This document shows, piece after piece, positions 50,246 through 59,375 of a stretch of 64,000 nucleotides of DNA. The position numbers and the translations under genes are program-made. Under the pieces are notes generated by a model, which was not told the DNA's origin, ran no database searches, and was given only the letters and a program-made list of their open reading frames with translations. This stretch comes from an uncultured bacterium (GTDB taxonomy: Bacteria > Bacillota > Clostridia > Lachnospirales > Lachnospiraceae). The stretch's first letter is position 1, and each line of letters opens with the position of its first letter. The stretch lies in assembly GCA_947243845.1 (NCBI GenBank), contig CAMXIF010000014.1, positions 20,149 through 84,148 of the forward strand, written 5' to 3'.

Positions 50246-51982
50246 TTATTTGACCAATTCAAACTGTTTCACAAGCTGATCTAACATGGTAGCCTGCGCT
50301 GATAACTCTTCGCTGGTTGCAGAAGCCTCTTCGGCAGTCGCTGCATTGCTCTCTACTACGCTGGATATCTGATTGACACCAATCTCGGCCTGACGCATTG
50401 CCTCGGACTGTTCTTCCATCATATCTTTCAGATTCTTGGAGAAGTCGGCAATCTGCTTGATGCCATCCACAACGGATTCAATCGAACTTGCAGCCTGACT
50501 TGCCACAGTATTTCCTTTGGTAACTTCGCGGATGGACGCTTCAATCAGATCTCTGGTATCTACAGCAGCCTTGGCGCTCTGATCTGCCAGTTCTCTGATC
50601 TGATTAGCTACTACCGCGAAGCCGCGTCCGGATTCTCCTGCACGTGCAGCTTCGATGGAAGCGTTCAAGGAAAGCAGATTAGTCTGATCGGCAATGGATT
50701 CAATTTCGGAAATAATGTCTCCAATCTTGGTGGAGGATTCGTTAATCCGTTCCATAGCATTCATCATGGTATTCATCTGCTGACGGCTTGCATCGGCCTC
50801 ATCCGCATATTTCTGCGCTTTATCATAAGTTTCTTCTGCGCTTTCAGCGCCTGATTCCATGTTGGTCGTGATGCCGGAAATGGCTGCGTGGAGTTCGGCC
50901 ACTGCATTGGCCTGATCTGTAGCGCCCTCTGCGAGAGACTGTGAAGCCGTAGCCAACTCCTCGGAACCGGCGGACACCTGATTAGCAGCATCGCCGATGG
51001 ACAACAGCGTTTCAGTCATCTGGTCTCTCAGGCCGCGCATAGAGCCATACAGCTTCTGGAAATCTCCCGTATAACGCTCTGCGGCTTTCGATCTGACGGT
51101 ATAGTTTCCACCTGCCATCTCACCAAGGACTTCACCGATATCCAGAATGATGGCATCAAGGTTTTCAGCCATTTCTCTGGCGTCATTTCCCATATCTTCC
51201 ACTTCATCTCCGGTTTCAATCTGCGGAAACGGAGTAGACAGATCTCCGGCTGCAAATGTTTCAAGACGTTCCCCAAGTTTTCCTAAAGGCTCCGAAATCC
51301 TTTTTGCAATCTTTCTGCCGATTTTCGTAGATAAAACCATGGCAAAAGCAATTAAGGCCAAAATGGCGACCACAAGAATATACTGAATGACTGTTAAAGT
51401 TGTAGCAAGACTGTTGCCCTGCTCGACTTTGACATCCAAAAGTTCTTCTAGTTTATCATAAATGCTGCTGTAGGCACCGGATAATTCATTGAGTGCAAGA
51501 TTTTGTGCCTGTACACATAGTTCTCTGTCTGTTGTTGCACCAAGCTTCATGATCTCGGCATCCAGCGCCCAGTAAGCATCCAGTTCGGATTTGATGGCAT
51601 CATAAGTTGTGCGGCCATCTTCAGAGACTACGGTTTCCTCGACCTGTGCGAAATATTCGTTGAATAGAACGATAGCTTCATCATGTTGTTTTACGACCGC
51701 ATCGATGGCAGCCTGGTCATCGTATCCGATGGCGGCTCGAAGCGAAGAACGTATATCAGCAAATTCAAACATAGCCTTTCCGATATCACCTTGTGCAAAT
51801 CCAAAGTTATGTAATGCATAGGAATACCGGGCGGATATGACGATCATGGCAATTACGCCAAGCACGGCCGCCGCGGCTATGATAGTGGATACCCTGAAGA
51901 TAGAACTTGTCAGCTTATTTTCAATACTTTGTCTGTTTTCAGTTTTGCTTTGAGTGGTTTGCATGCCTTTTTCGTTGTTCAT
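50246..51982 (-). CDS. Methyl-accepting chemotaxis protein
   Basis: 578 residues. First membrane helix about 35-57, periplasmic-side helical sensor (about 58-200, four-helix-bundle type with the [15 protein letters not shown] helix), second membrane helix about 203-225, HAMP (about 225-280), then the long signalling coiled coil. The hairpin tip is [32 protein letters not shown], the universal CheA/CheW-binding motif. No CheR pentapeptide at the C-terminus. GGGGGAG lies upstream of ATG. No other chemotaxis or flagellar genes are in the window, so it is a stand-alone receptor. Confidence 0.95.
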   Translation of the reverse strand: MNNEKGMQTTQSKTENRQSIENKLTSSIFRVSTIIAAAAVLGVIAMIVISARYSYALHNFGFAQGDIGKAMFEFADIRSSLRAAIGYDDQAAIDAVVKQHDEAIVLFNEYFAQVEETVVSEDGRTTYDAIKSELDAYWALDAEIMKLGATTDRELCVQAQNLALNELSGAYSSIYDKLEELLDVKVEQGNSLATTLTVIQYILVVAILALIAFAMVLSTKIGRKIAKRISEPLGKLGERLETFAAGDLSTPFPQIETGDEVEDMGNDAREMAENLDAIILDIGEVLGEMAGGNYTVRSKAAERYTGDFQKLYGSMRGLRDQMTETLLSIGDAANQVSAGSEELATASQSLAEGATDQANAVAELHAAISGITTNMESGAESAEETYDKAQKYADEADASRQQMNTMMNAMERINESSTKIGDIISEIESIADQTNLLSLNASIEAARAGESGRGFAVVANQIRELADQSAKAAVDTRDLIEASIREVTKGNTVASQAASSIESVVDGIKQIADFSKNLKDMMEEQSEAMRQAEIGVNQISSVVESNAATAEEASATSEELSAQATMLDQLVKQFELVK

Positions 51983-52475
51983 TACTTAGAACTCCCCCTT
52001 AAATGATATATACCTATGTAAATGTGAATGTCAAAGCAGCGGACAAGATTATTGCGCGGCCTGTAGTATGCTGGGTAATTATTTCCAAAGAAGTGAACCA
52101 TATACTGTGCAGCTGACTTTTTGTAGATGTGCAGATGATTCATAGATTGGAGATATATTAAAGGCGCAGCGAAACTTCAAGTGTTACTTGCAACAGTAAT
52201 GTGCTACTATTGACCTATTATTTTTTATTATACTTCTTTTTGCCGAAAACACAATACTTTTGCGAAATAAAAGGGTAAATTGGTCATTCCTTTTGTGTCC
52301 GGTCATGCATAATTGTTGCGACAAACAGTTTGATAATTAATGTAAATACGGCATATAGAAACGGTGATATGCTTGACAAGAAACGGATGATAGGATAAAG
52401 TAGCCATATAAAGAATTATGGAAATGGAAGGAATTGAAGATTGAGATGACAAAACGACAGGAGAAATTGACGACT
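51983..52475. other. Intergenic region between chemoreceptor and NSS transporter
   Basis: Nearly 500 bases without a gene. I see the divergent leader regions but no clear sigma-28 type promoter for the receptor, no strong hairpin and no RNA motif that I recognise. Confidence 0.5.
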
Positions 52476-53831
52476 ATGAAACGAGAAACTTTTCAATCCC
52501 GTCTGGGATTTTTGTTGGTAAGCGCCGGATGCGCGATTGGTATAGGTAATGTATGGAGATTCCCCTATGTGGTGGGAGAGAATGGCGGCGGTTTCTTTGT
52601 GTTGTTTTATCTGTTGTTTTTGCTCTGTATGGGTGTGCCGGTATTGACCATGGAGTTTGCCGTGGGACGTGCCAGCAGAAAGAGTGCGGTGCTTGCTTAC
52701 AAGGCGTTGGAAAAACCGGGCAGCAAATGGCATATCCACGGGTGGTTCTGTATGATTGGATGCTGTCTTTTGATGATGTATTACACAACGGTCTCAGGCT
52801 GGATGGTGGGGTATTTCTTTAAATTCCTCACGGGAACGTTTCAATCCGGTATGGACGTTGCGTTAGTGGGTGATGTATTTTCCACATTATTAGCTTCTCC
52901 CATTGAGATGGGCAGCTGGATGCTTGCTGTGGTGGTGCTGGGATTTCTGGTGTGTAGTTTTGGTCTGCAAAAAGGACTGGAGCGGATCAGCAAGTATATG
53001 ATGGCGGCGCTTCTTGTTCTGATTCTGGTGCTGGGGGTACACAGTCTTATGCTGCCTGGGGCAGGAGAAGGTCTTTCCTTTTATCTGATGCCCAGTGTGG
53101 CGAATGTGACCAAACGGGGACTTGGCACTGTGATCGCAGAAGCGATGAATCAGGCGTTTTTTACACTGAGTCTTGGTGTGGGAGCAATGGAGATCTTCGG
53201 CAGCTATATGAATAAGGATAATACGCTGGCAGGGGAGGCCGTGCGGATCTGCGGGCTGGACACCTTTGTGGCGTTTATGTCAGGACTTATCATCTTCCCG
53301 GCCTGTTTCTCCTTTGGGGTAAAGCCCGATGCCGGACCGTCCCTTATTTTCGTGACACTGCCCAATGTGTTTGTCAATATGTCTGGCGGGCGGTTATGGG
53401 GTATATTATTTTTCCTGTTCATGACTTTTGCCAGCTTCTCCACCGTGCTTGCGGTGTTTGAGAACCTGCTTTCTTTCTGTATTGATACATTTGGCTGGAA
53501 ACGGAAAAAGGCGGCATTGATCAATGGCATATTTATTGCCGTGGCAAGTCTGCCCTGCGTGCTGGGCTATAATGTATGGAGCGCAGTACATATCATAGGA
53601 GGCAGGGATGTGCTTGACAGCGAGGATTTCCTGGTCAGTAACCTTCTTCTGCCGATAGGCTCCCTGGTGTATCTGTTATTCTGTGTTACCCGTTGGGGCT
53701 GGGGCTTTGACAAGTACTTTGAGGAAGCCAATGCGGGCAATGGCATTAAGTTGAAAAAATGGCTAAAACCGTATTTCCAGGTGGTGCTGCCGGTATTGAT
53801 ACTCATTCTTTTGATACAGGGCTTAATTTAA
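52476..53831 (+). CDS. Sodium-dependent amino-acid transporter (NSS/SNF family)
   Basis: 451 residues from ATG 52476 (in-frame ATG 52446 and TTG 52434 are possible). Membrane helix 1 reads GFLLVSAGCAIGIGNVWRFPYVVGENGGG, the NSS signature with the Na+ and substrate site around the unwound GIGN. About eleven to twelve helices follow, with FFTLSLGVGAMEIFGSYM (TM6) as the second half-helix. Imports an amino acid or related compound with Na+. LeuT-type bacterial members often have eleven helices; the exact number is uncertain here. The TetR gene follows after 52 bases. Confidence 0.92.
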   Translation: MKRETFQSRLGFLLVSAGCAIGIGNVWRFPYVVGENGGGFFVLFYLLFLLCMGVPVLTMEFAVGRASRKSAVLAYKALEKPGSKWHIHGWFCMIGCCLLMMYYTTVSGWMVGYFFKFLTGTFQSGMDVALVGDVFSTLLASPIEMGSWMLAVVVLGFLVCSFGLQKGLERISKYMMAALLVLILVLGVHSLMLPGAGEGLSFYLMPSVANVTKRGLGTVIAEAMNQAFFTLSLGVGAMEIFGSYMNKDNTLAGEAVRICGLDTFVAFMSGLIIFPACFSFGVKPDAGPSLIFVTLPNVFVNMSGGRLWGILFFLFMTFASFSTVLAVFENLLSFCIDTFGWKRKKAALINGIFIAVASLPCVLGYNVWSAVHIIGGRDVLDSEDFLVSNLLLPIGSLVYLLFCVTRWGWGFDKYFEEANAGNGIKLKKWLKPYFQVVLPVLILILLIQGLI

Positions 53832-53883
53832 GTATGGTGCAAAAGAGTTCTATCATCCGGAAGCAGGGATTGGGAGGCAGGAT

Positions 53884-54447
53884 ATGACCAATACAAACAG
53901 CACGAAACTGGCGCTGGAAGCATCGCTTAAAAAACTTCTTGGGACGAAAACGCTGGATAAGATTACGATCAATGATCTCACGGCGGACTGTGGCATCAGC
54001 AGGATGGCATTTTACTATCATTTCAGGGATATCTATGATCTGGTAGAATGGATCTGTGTGGAGGACGGTACGAAAGCATTGCAGGGTAAAAAGACATACG
54101 ATACCTGGCAGGAGGGCATGTGCCAGATCTTTGAGGCGGTCATGGAGAATAAGGCGTTTATTCAGAATGTGTATCGCAGTATCAGCAGGGAGAAGATTGA
54201 AAGCTATCTCTATAAACTAACATACAACCTGCTGGCGGATGTGGTGGAGGAAAAATGTGCGGGACGTTCTCTGGCGCAGGAGAACAAAGCTTTTATAGCA
54301 GAGTTTTACAAATATGGGTTTGTGGGTATCATGCTGGACTGGATTGGGCGAGGCATGAAGCAGGACTATGTGGAAATCGTGGAAAAAATAAGCGTTATGC
54401 TGCACGGAAATATTGCTCAGTCGATCCATAATTTTGAGGAAAACTAG
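53884..54447 (+). CDS. TetR/AcrR-family transcriptional regulator
   Basis: 187 residues. N-terminal HTH: ALEASLKKLLGTKTLDKITINDLTADCGISRMAFYYHFRDIYDLVEW (about 10-56) is typical TetR, DhaS-like. The C-terminal helical domain (about 65-180) ends with SVMLHGNIAQSIHNF. It sits between the NSS transporter and oleate hydratase genes and probably controls one or both; the link to fatty-acid stress is inference. A strong terminator separates it from the hydratase. Confidence 0.92.
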   Translation: MTNTNSTKLALEASLKKLLGTKTLDKITINDLTADCGISRMAFYYHFRDIYDLVEWICVEDGTKALQGKKTYDTWQEGMCQIFEAVMENKAFIQNVYRSISREKIESYLYKLTYNLLADVVEEKCAGRSLAQENKAFIAEFYKYGFVGIMLDWIGRGMKQDYVEIVEKISVMLHGNIAQSIHNFEEN

Positions 54448-54511
54448 GCGCTTGATACAGCAGAAAGGTTTGTGATGACGACAACGGAACAAAGAGAATA
54501 CTTTACAAAAA

Positions 54512-54554
54512 GGGCGGTGTGATAAAATGTTTATCATTCTGCCCTTTTTGTAAA
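54512..54554 (+). terminator. Terminator after the TetR gene
   Basis: Perfect 14-bp stem TTTACAAAAAGGGC (54512-54525) with GCCCTTTTTGTAAA (54541-54554), with an inner ATAAA/TTTAT pairing in the loop. Confidence 0.85.
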
Positions 54555-54672
54555 TTGGAGGGAACAGGAAAAGCGTTTATGATAGCCATAACAAGTCAAG
54601 AAAACAGACGGCGGTGGGAATTGATGGTGGAAATTATTCCACCGGCCGGTATCAGGAAAGGTGGAACTTATT

Positions 54673-56694
54673 ATGGCAGACAAAAAAAGTATCGGACTCG
54701 GTGTAGCAGCAGTGGCGGCAGCAGGTGCGGGAGTGGCGCTGGCGGCGAAGAATCATAAGCAGGCAGGCGGAGAAAAGGCACAGGGCACAGGCGGAAATCT
54801 CAAGGAGAAAATACAGACAGCAGGCAAAGGCCATGGGAAAAAGACGACTTATACGGATCTGGATTACCGCAACACAGAACTGGGCAGATTTGATAAGAAC
54901 AATAAAGGCATCTATTATACGAACGGTAACTATGAGGCCTTTGCAAAACCCAGAAAACCGGAGGGCGTAGATGATAAAAATGCTTATATCGTAGGCAGCG
55001 GTCTCGCCTCTCTGGCAGCAGCATGCTTCCTGGTCCGGGACGGACAGATGCCTGGCAGCCACATTCATATCCTGGAGGCCATGGACATTGCGGGCGGCGC
55101 CTGTGACGGTATCTACGATGCTACCAGGGGATATGTGATGCGCGGCGGCAGAGAGATGGAGAACCATTTTGAATGCCTGTGGGATCTGTTCCGCAGTATT
55201 CCATCTATAGAGACGCCGGGCGTGTCAGTATTAGATGAATATTATTGGCTGAACAAGGAGGATCCCAACTATTCTCTTTGCCGGGCAACTAAGAACCGTG
55301 GTGAGGATGCCCATACGGATGGCAGGTTTAATTTAAGCCAGAAGGGCTGTATGGAGATTATGAAACTCTTTATGACAAAGGATGAGGATCTCTATGATAA
55401 GACCATCGAGGATGTGTTTGACGAGGAAGTATTTGATTCCACATTCTGGTTGTATTGGAGAACCATGTTTGCTTTTGAAAACTGGCACAGCGCTCTGGAG
55501 ATGAAGCTTTACTTCCAGCGGTTCATTCACCATATTGCGGGTTTGCCGGATTTCAGCGCCCTCAAGTTTACCAAGTATAACCAGTACGATTCCCTGATCC
55601 TGCCTATGCAGAAGTACCTTGAGGAAGCGGGTGTGGATTTTCAGTTCAACACGGAAGTGACAAATGTTATCTTTGGTTTTGAGGGAGACAAGAAGATTGC
55701 CAAGGCCATCGAGTGTAAAGTCAAGGGCGTGGAAAAAGGTATTATGTTAACCGAGAATGACCTGGTGTTTGTGACCAATGGAAGCTGCACGGAAGGTACA
55801 ATCTATGGTGATCAGAACCATGCGCCCAACGGCGATGCGGAAGTGCGCACCAGTGGTTGTTGGAGTCTCTGGAAAAATATTGCCAAACAGGATTCATCCT
55901 TTGGCCGGCCAGAGAAATTCTGTTCGGATGTGGCTAAGACGAACTGGGAATCCGCCACTGTCACTACTCTGGATGATAAGATTCTTCCCTATATCAAGAA
56001 CATCTGTAAGCGCGATCCCAAGAGCGGTAAGGTGGTCACAGGCGGTATTGTGAGCTGCCAGGATTCCGCATGGCTGCTCAGTTGGACCATCAACAGACAG
56101 GGACAGTTTAAGGATCAGGATAAGGATCAGGTCTGCGTATGGGTGTACGGCCTCTTTACGGATGTGCCGGGCGATTATGTGAAAAAGCCCATGAAAGAGT
56201 GTACCGGTAAGGAGATTACCGAAGAGTGGCTTTATCATCTGGGTGTACCGGAGGAGCAGATTGAAGAACTGGCGGAGCACAGCGCTGTATGTGTGCCTAC
56301 CATGATGCCTTATATCACCGCCTTCTTTATGCCGAGAACGGCGGGGGATCGTCCGGATGTGATTCCCGATGGCTGTGTGAACTTTGCTTTCCTGGGTCAG
56401 TTTGCCCAGACACCGAGAGATACCGTCTTTACCACCGAGTATTCGGTGAGGACAGCAATGGAAGCAGTGTATGGCCTGCTGGGCGTAGACCGTGGCGTGC
56501 CGGAAGTGTGGGGCAGTGTTTACGATATCAGGGAACTGCTTTCCAGCAGTGTGAAGCTGATGGACGGCAAATCTCCGCTGGAGATTAACTTAGGGCCTTT
56601 GAATCCAATGAAAAAGCTGCTGTTACACTTTATCAGCGGGACAGCAATTGAGAAGGTGATGCGTGATCAGGGCGTGATAAAAGAAGGAATGTAA
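54673..56694 (+). CDS. Oleate hydratase with hydrophobic N-terminal extension
   Basis: FAD enzyme (formerly myosin-cross-reactive antigen) adding water to cis-9 double bonds of unsaturated fatty acids. 673 residues; the core from about 90 shows the dinucleotide loop YIVGSGLASLAAACFLVRDG, then MDIAGGACDG, RGGREMENHFECLWDLF with the catalytic-type glutamate, and GQFAQTPRDTVFTTEYSVRTAMEAVYGLL near the C-terminus. The first 25 residues are unusual: an Ala/Gly-rich hydrophobic stretch after MADKKS, then a 35-residue polar linker. This could tether the enzyme to the membrane. ATG 54673 lies behind AGGAAAGGTGG. Confidence 0.94.
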   Translation: MADKKSIGLGVAAVAAAGAGVALAAKNHKQAGGEKAQGTGGNLKEKIQTAGKGHGKKTTYTDLDYRNTELGRFDKNNKGIYYTNGNYEAFAKPRKPEGVDDKNAYIVGSGLASLAAACFLVRDGQMPGSHIHILEAMDIAGGACDGIYDATRGYVMRGGREMENHFECLWDLFRSIPSIETPGVSVLDEYYWLNKEDPNYSLCRATKNRGEDAHTDGRFNLSQKGCMEIMKLFMTKDEDLYDKTIEDVFDEEVFDSTFWLYWRTMFAFENWHSALEMKLYFQRFIHHIAGLPDFSALKFTKYNQYDSLILPMQKYLEEAGVDFQFNTEVTNVIFGFEGDKKIAKAIECKVKGVEKGIMLTENDLVFVTNGSCTEGTIYGDQNHAPNGDAEVRTSGCWSLWKNIAKQDSSFGRPEKFCSDVAKTNWESATVTTLDDKILPYIKNICKRDPKSGKVVTGGIVSCQDSAWLLSWTINRQGQFKDQDKDQVCVWVYGLFTDVPGDYVKKPMKECTGKEITEEWLYHLGVPEEQIEELAEHSAVCVPTMMPYITAFFMPRTAGDRPDVIPDGCVNFAFLGQFAQTPRDTVFTTEYSVRTAMEAVYGLLGVDRGVPEVWGSVYDIRELLSSSVKLMDGKSPLEINLGPLNPMKKLLLHFISGTAIEKVMRDQGVIKEGM

Positions 56695-56737
56695 TATAAA
56701 ACTATACCATAATAGGAGAGTTTGAAAGGGGTATAAA

Positions 56738-56770
56738 GAACAGGCGGCGCATTGAGGCACCGCCTGTTCT
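56738..56770. terminator. Shared terminator of oleate hydratase and Rpn-like genes
   Basis: Stem GAACAGGCGG (56738-56747) with CCGCCTGTTC (56760-56769) between convergent genes. Confidence 0.75.
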
Positions 56771-56774
56771 CTGA

Positions 56775-57749
56775 CTATTGCTTAGAAACCATTTGTTCAA
56801 TGACAGAAACCTCTATCTCAAGATCCTCTGCGATTTCTGAAATGGTCTTGCCTTTGATTAATTTCTTATGGATTAGTTCTTGAAGGAGTTCTTCCCGGCC
56901 TTGGTTGAATCCTCTTTGACGGCCTTTTTCTAAGCCTTCCTCCAATCCTCTTTGATGCCCTTCTTCTAATCCTTCCTTTCGCCCTTCCTCAAAGGTATGT
57001 TTCAAATGTCTCTTCTCATTATATTCTGTTAAGAGCATATGCTGCACCATTCCTTTCTCCGCAAGTAAGATGTCCCTGAGAATCCCTCTCTCGATACAGC
57101 TGTCGATGGCTGTATGCACCGCCTCCTCACGTTTCATCCCTTGGCGGATATTTTCTTCCACCTCTGCCGATAATTCTGCATACTCCCACAGCCGGTGACA
57201 TCTCTCCATCAACGTCCGGTTATGTCCTCGGTTGATATTGATCACCTTACAGCTGCATTCCAGGCATCCTTTCCCGTGTCCCGCCGAATAGGTATCTGAC
57301 AGATAGAGCATCTGACTGTCCGTGTCCATACCGCTTCCATTATAAAAGACAATATACTCCGGTGTGGGCAGTTCTATCCGCCCTTTCCCATAAATATTCT
57401 CCCCACGGACATCTACCAGTCCCTCAAACTGCTGGGCAAAATACAGTAATCCCCGCAAAGGCATATTGGGATTCCAGGTACTCTGGTGTTCATAAAGATT
57501 GAGCTGGCTGCCGATGATGAAGGACAGGTCATTTTTCATCTTCATGAAGATCACATCCTCCATGGTGACCACTTCCAGGTCGTCCGGATTCTCATATGTA
57601 CTGCCGTTCAGGGCATTATAAAGACTTAAAAGATCTCGCTTTTCACGGAAGAGATGCCGGAATAGCACGTCCTTATACTTACGGTTAAACCACAGCTTCA
57701 TCCACCAGCTTCCATGCCTGTACCATTTTCTTGCATTTTGTTTTGCCAT
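56775..57749 (-). CDS. Rpn/PDDEXK-type transposase-like nuclease
   Basis: 324 residues. Matches the recombination-promoting nuclease/putative transposase group: FNRKYKDVLFRHLF near the N-terminus, then VIFMKMKNDLSFIIGSQLNLYEHQST, in which D-x(n)-E-x-Q resembles the PD-(D/E)xK core, and GLLYFAQQF. The C-terminal third has the long helical repeat GRKEGLEEGHQRGLEEGLEKG typical of these proteins, then KLIKGKTISEIAEDLEI, an HTH-like end. No terminal inverted repeats are visible, so it is not shown to be mobile. Possible roles are DNA cleavage in recombination or phage defence. Confidence 0.82.
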   Translation of the reverse strand: MAKQNARKWYRHGSWWMKLWFNRKYKDVLFRHLFREKRDLLSLYNALNGSTYENPDDLEVVTMEDVIFMKMKNDLSFIIGSQLNLYEHQSTWNPNMPLRGLLYFAQQFEGLVDVRGENIYGKGRIELPTPEYIVFYNGSGMDTDSQMLYLSDTYSAGHGKGCLECSCKVININRGHNRTLMERCHRLWEYAELSAEVEENIRQGMKREEAVHTAIDSCIERGILRDILLAEKGMVQHMLLTEYNEKRHLKHTFEEGRKEGLEEGHQRGLEEGLEKGRQRGFNQGREELLQELIHKKLIKGKTISEIAEDLEIEVSVIEQMVSKQ

Positions 57750-58103
57750 AGATTTTCCTCCATTATACAGTTTTTTGTGACTGAATACAAGGAAATCTTG
57801 GAAGTATCGGATAAAAGCAGATCACAACAAAGAATCTTTAAATTCAGCCAATCACAATAGTTACGGGATTATTTCCGACAACCGGAAAGAATCTTATAAG
57901 ACGGAGAAGTTTTTATAAAAAACATCTCTGAAGACAGAAGAAAGTCTGTCAATATGCTATTCATTATAAAACATGTTACCGGTAGTATGCAAGTGAAAAA
58001 TTTAGATTCTATTTACCATATTCTAGTTTAGATTTTTTCGAGACATCCGTGTTCCGAAATTTCTGACAATGGAACGGAATACCGAATCGTTTAATAATTT
58101 GGA
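57750..58103. other. A/T-rich noncoding stretch between divergent genes
   Basis: About 350 bases with several short A/T-rich dyads but no ORF, RNA motif or long hairpin that I can support. The promoter for the membrane protein begins at 58104. Confidence 0.5.
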
Positions 58104-58155
58104 TTGACAAAATAAATAGAGAACTCTATAATATAGAGTATAGTATCTATATTAG
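58104..58155 (+). promoter_or_regulatory. Consensus promoter with two overlapping dyads
   Basis: TTGACA (58104-58109), 17-base spacer, TATAAT (58127-58132), a perfect sigma-A promoter. ATAGAG-AA-CTCTAT spans the spacer and -10 (about 58116-58129), and ATATAGA/TCTATAT (about 58131-58154) covers the start region. Both look like repressor operators, probably for the winged-helix gene of the same operon. Confidence 0.75.
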
Positions 58156-58218
58156 TCAATTTATTTTGATAGGATTTCAGATATAGGATTTATACAAAAA
58201 ACAGGATGGAGGAGAGAT

Positions 58219-58941
58219 ATGGACAAGAGAATAGAGACAGCAGTGGAAGATGTTGCGCTGATAAAGAGGGTGCTTGAGAGAACACAGCGGGACTTTTCAA
58301 AGGTATCGGTTTACTTTATGGGAATCGGTATCCTGCATCTGGCGGTATGGTTTTTGGAAGAAATTGCCTATTTTATCAGAAACAGGTTTGGATATGGATA
58401 TTTAGCAGCCCACATTTTCTGGTGGGGCGGCCGTTTTCTGTTTTTATCCGGATATGTGGTGTTGTTTGTCCTCTTTATAAAAGAGGCTAGAAAGACAGGA
58501 AATGAGATTTGTGAAAGTATGGTGAAGATATGGATGGTTGTATTGATTGGTTCGGGAATCCTTGGCTGGCTGTATATCGTTTTGCTTCCGGCCGGTAATA
58601 GTGATAAGATAACGGTATTGTGGCGGTGCAGGGAACTGATCGAAGTGCTTCCGGTTATTTTCGCATTGCTTATGACAGGTATTCTGACCAAAAGAAAAAT
58701 GGTGACTGTATTAACGGCGGCATTTAGTATATTATATTTTGTGCTGTTTGTGAGTATGAAAGAGGTGCCTTACGGAACCTGGGGCGGTGTGGGGACACTT
58801 GTATCGGCCAGCAGTGTGTGTATTCAGTATTTGATGAGTGCAGGTATGATTGCTTTGGGAATATATTTGAAATGGAATAGAAAAGAGACAAACATTTTAA
58901 GGGGATTTGGAGTCGATTATGGAGATAAATGCGATACCTGA
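58219..58941 (+). CDS. Polytopic membrane protein of unknown function
   Basis: 240 residues with about six membrane helices (from about residue 32 to 225) after a charged N-terminal helix of 30 residues (MDKRIETAVEDVALIKRVLE). No catalytic motif. It is overlapped at its 3' end for 23 bases by a small winged-helix regulator, the arrangement of a sensor or immunity-type membrane protein with its dedicated regulator. Family not recognised. Confidence 0.8.
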   Translation: MDKRIETAVEDVALIKRVLERTQRDFSKVSVYFMGIGILHLAVWFLEEIAYFIRNRFGYGYLAAHIFWWGGRFLFLSGYVVLFVLFIKEARKTGNEICESMVKIWMVVLIGSGILGWLYIVLLPAGNSDKITVLWRCRELIEVLPVIFALLMTGILTKRKMVTVLTAAFSILYFVLFVSMKEVPYGTWGGVGTLVSASSVCIQYLMSAGMIALGIYLKWNRKETNILRGFGVDYGDKCDT

Positions 58942-59224
58942 GGCATTTCAGACAAAATTGAGACTGGCAGTTTTGTCCGCATTGCTGACGGGAAAGAAAA
59001 ATTTCAGGGATTTAAAACAGATCACAGGAGCCACCGATGGGAATCTTGGTGCACAGCTGAAGAAGCTGGAAGAAGCCGGTTATATAGAGATTGATAAAGC
59101 GTTTGTGAATAAGAAACCGCAGACCTCCTGCAAAATAACAGACTTTGGAAGAGGGCAGTTCAGGGAATATGTAGAGATGCTGGAATGTTTATTGGGACAG
59201 GCGGAAAACGGTCAAAAAAGCTAA
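58919..59224 (+). CDS. Small winged-helix transcriptional regulator
   Basis: 101 residues: AFQTKLRLAVLSALLTGKKNFRDLKQITGATDGNLGAQLKKLEEAGYIEIDKAF, the HTH_27/MarR-like single wHTH domain, followed by the wing KPQTSCKITDFGRGQF and a dimerisation helix. It starts inside the membrane-protein gene (GGAG six bases before ATG 58919). The operator-like dyads at 58116-58154 suggest autoregulation. Confidence 0.88.
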   Translation: MEINAIPEAFQTKLRLAVLSALLTGKKNFRDLKQITGATDGNLGAQLKKLEEAGYIEIDKAFVNKKPQTSCKITDFGRGQFREYVEMLECLLGQAENGQKS

Positions 59225-59247
59225 AAATCTGCGTGCTTTAGGCAGAT

Positions 59248-59294
59248 AAAAACTCTGTGAGGCAGGATTTATTCCTGCATTCACAGAGTTTTTG
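59248..59294 (+). terminator. Terminator after the winged-helix gene
   Basis: Perfect 13-bp stem AAAAACTCTGTGA (59248-59260) with TCACAGAGTTTTT (59281-59293) plus nested GCAGGA/TCCTGC. Convergent with glnA. Confidence 0.9.
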
Positions 59295-59375
59295 ATTCCA
59301 ATAAGTAATTACCTTCAAGGCCGAGTCCGCGAAGCGGTGCTTGTGGTGTTAATTCTGAAGGAATTTATGCCTCTA

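Noticed and set aside
56775..57749. Insertion sequence
   Set aside because: Transposase-like annotation is common for this family, but no terminal inverted repeats or target duplication are visible.
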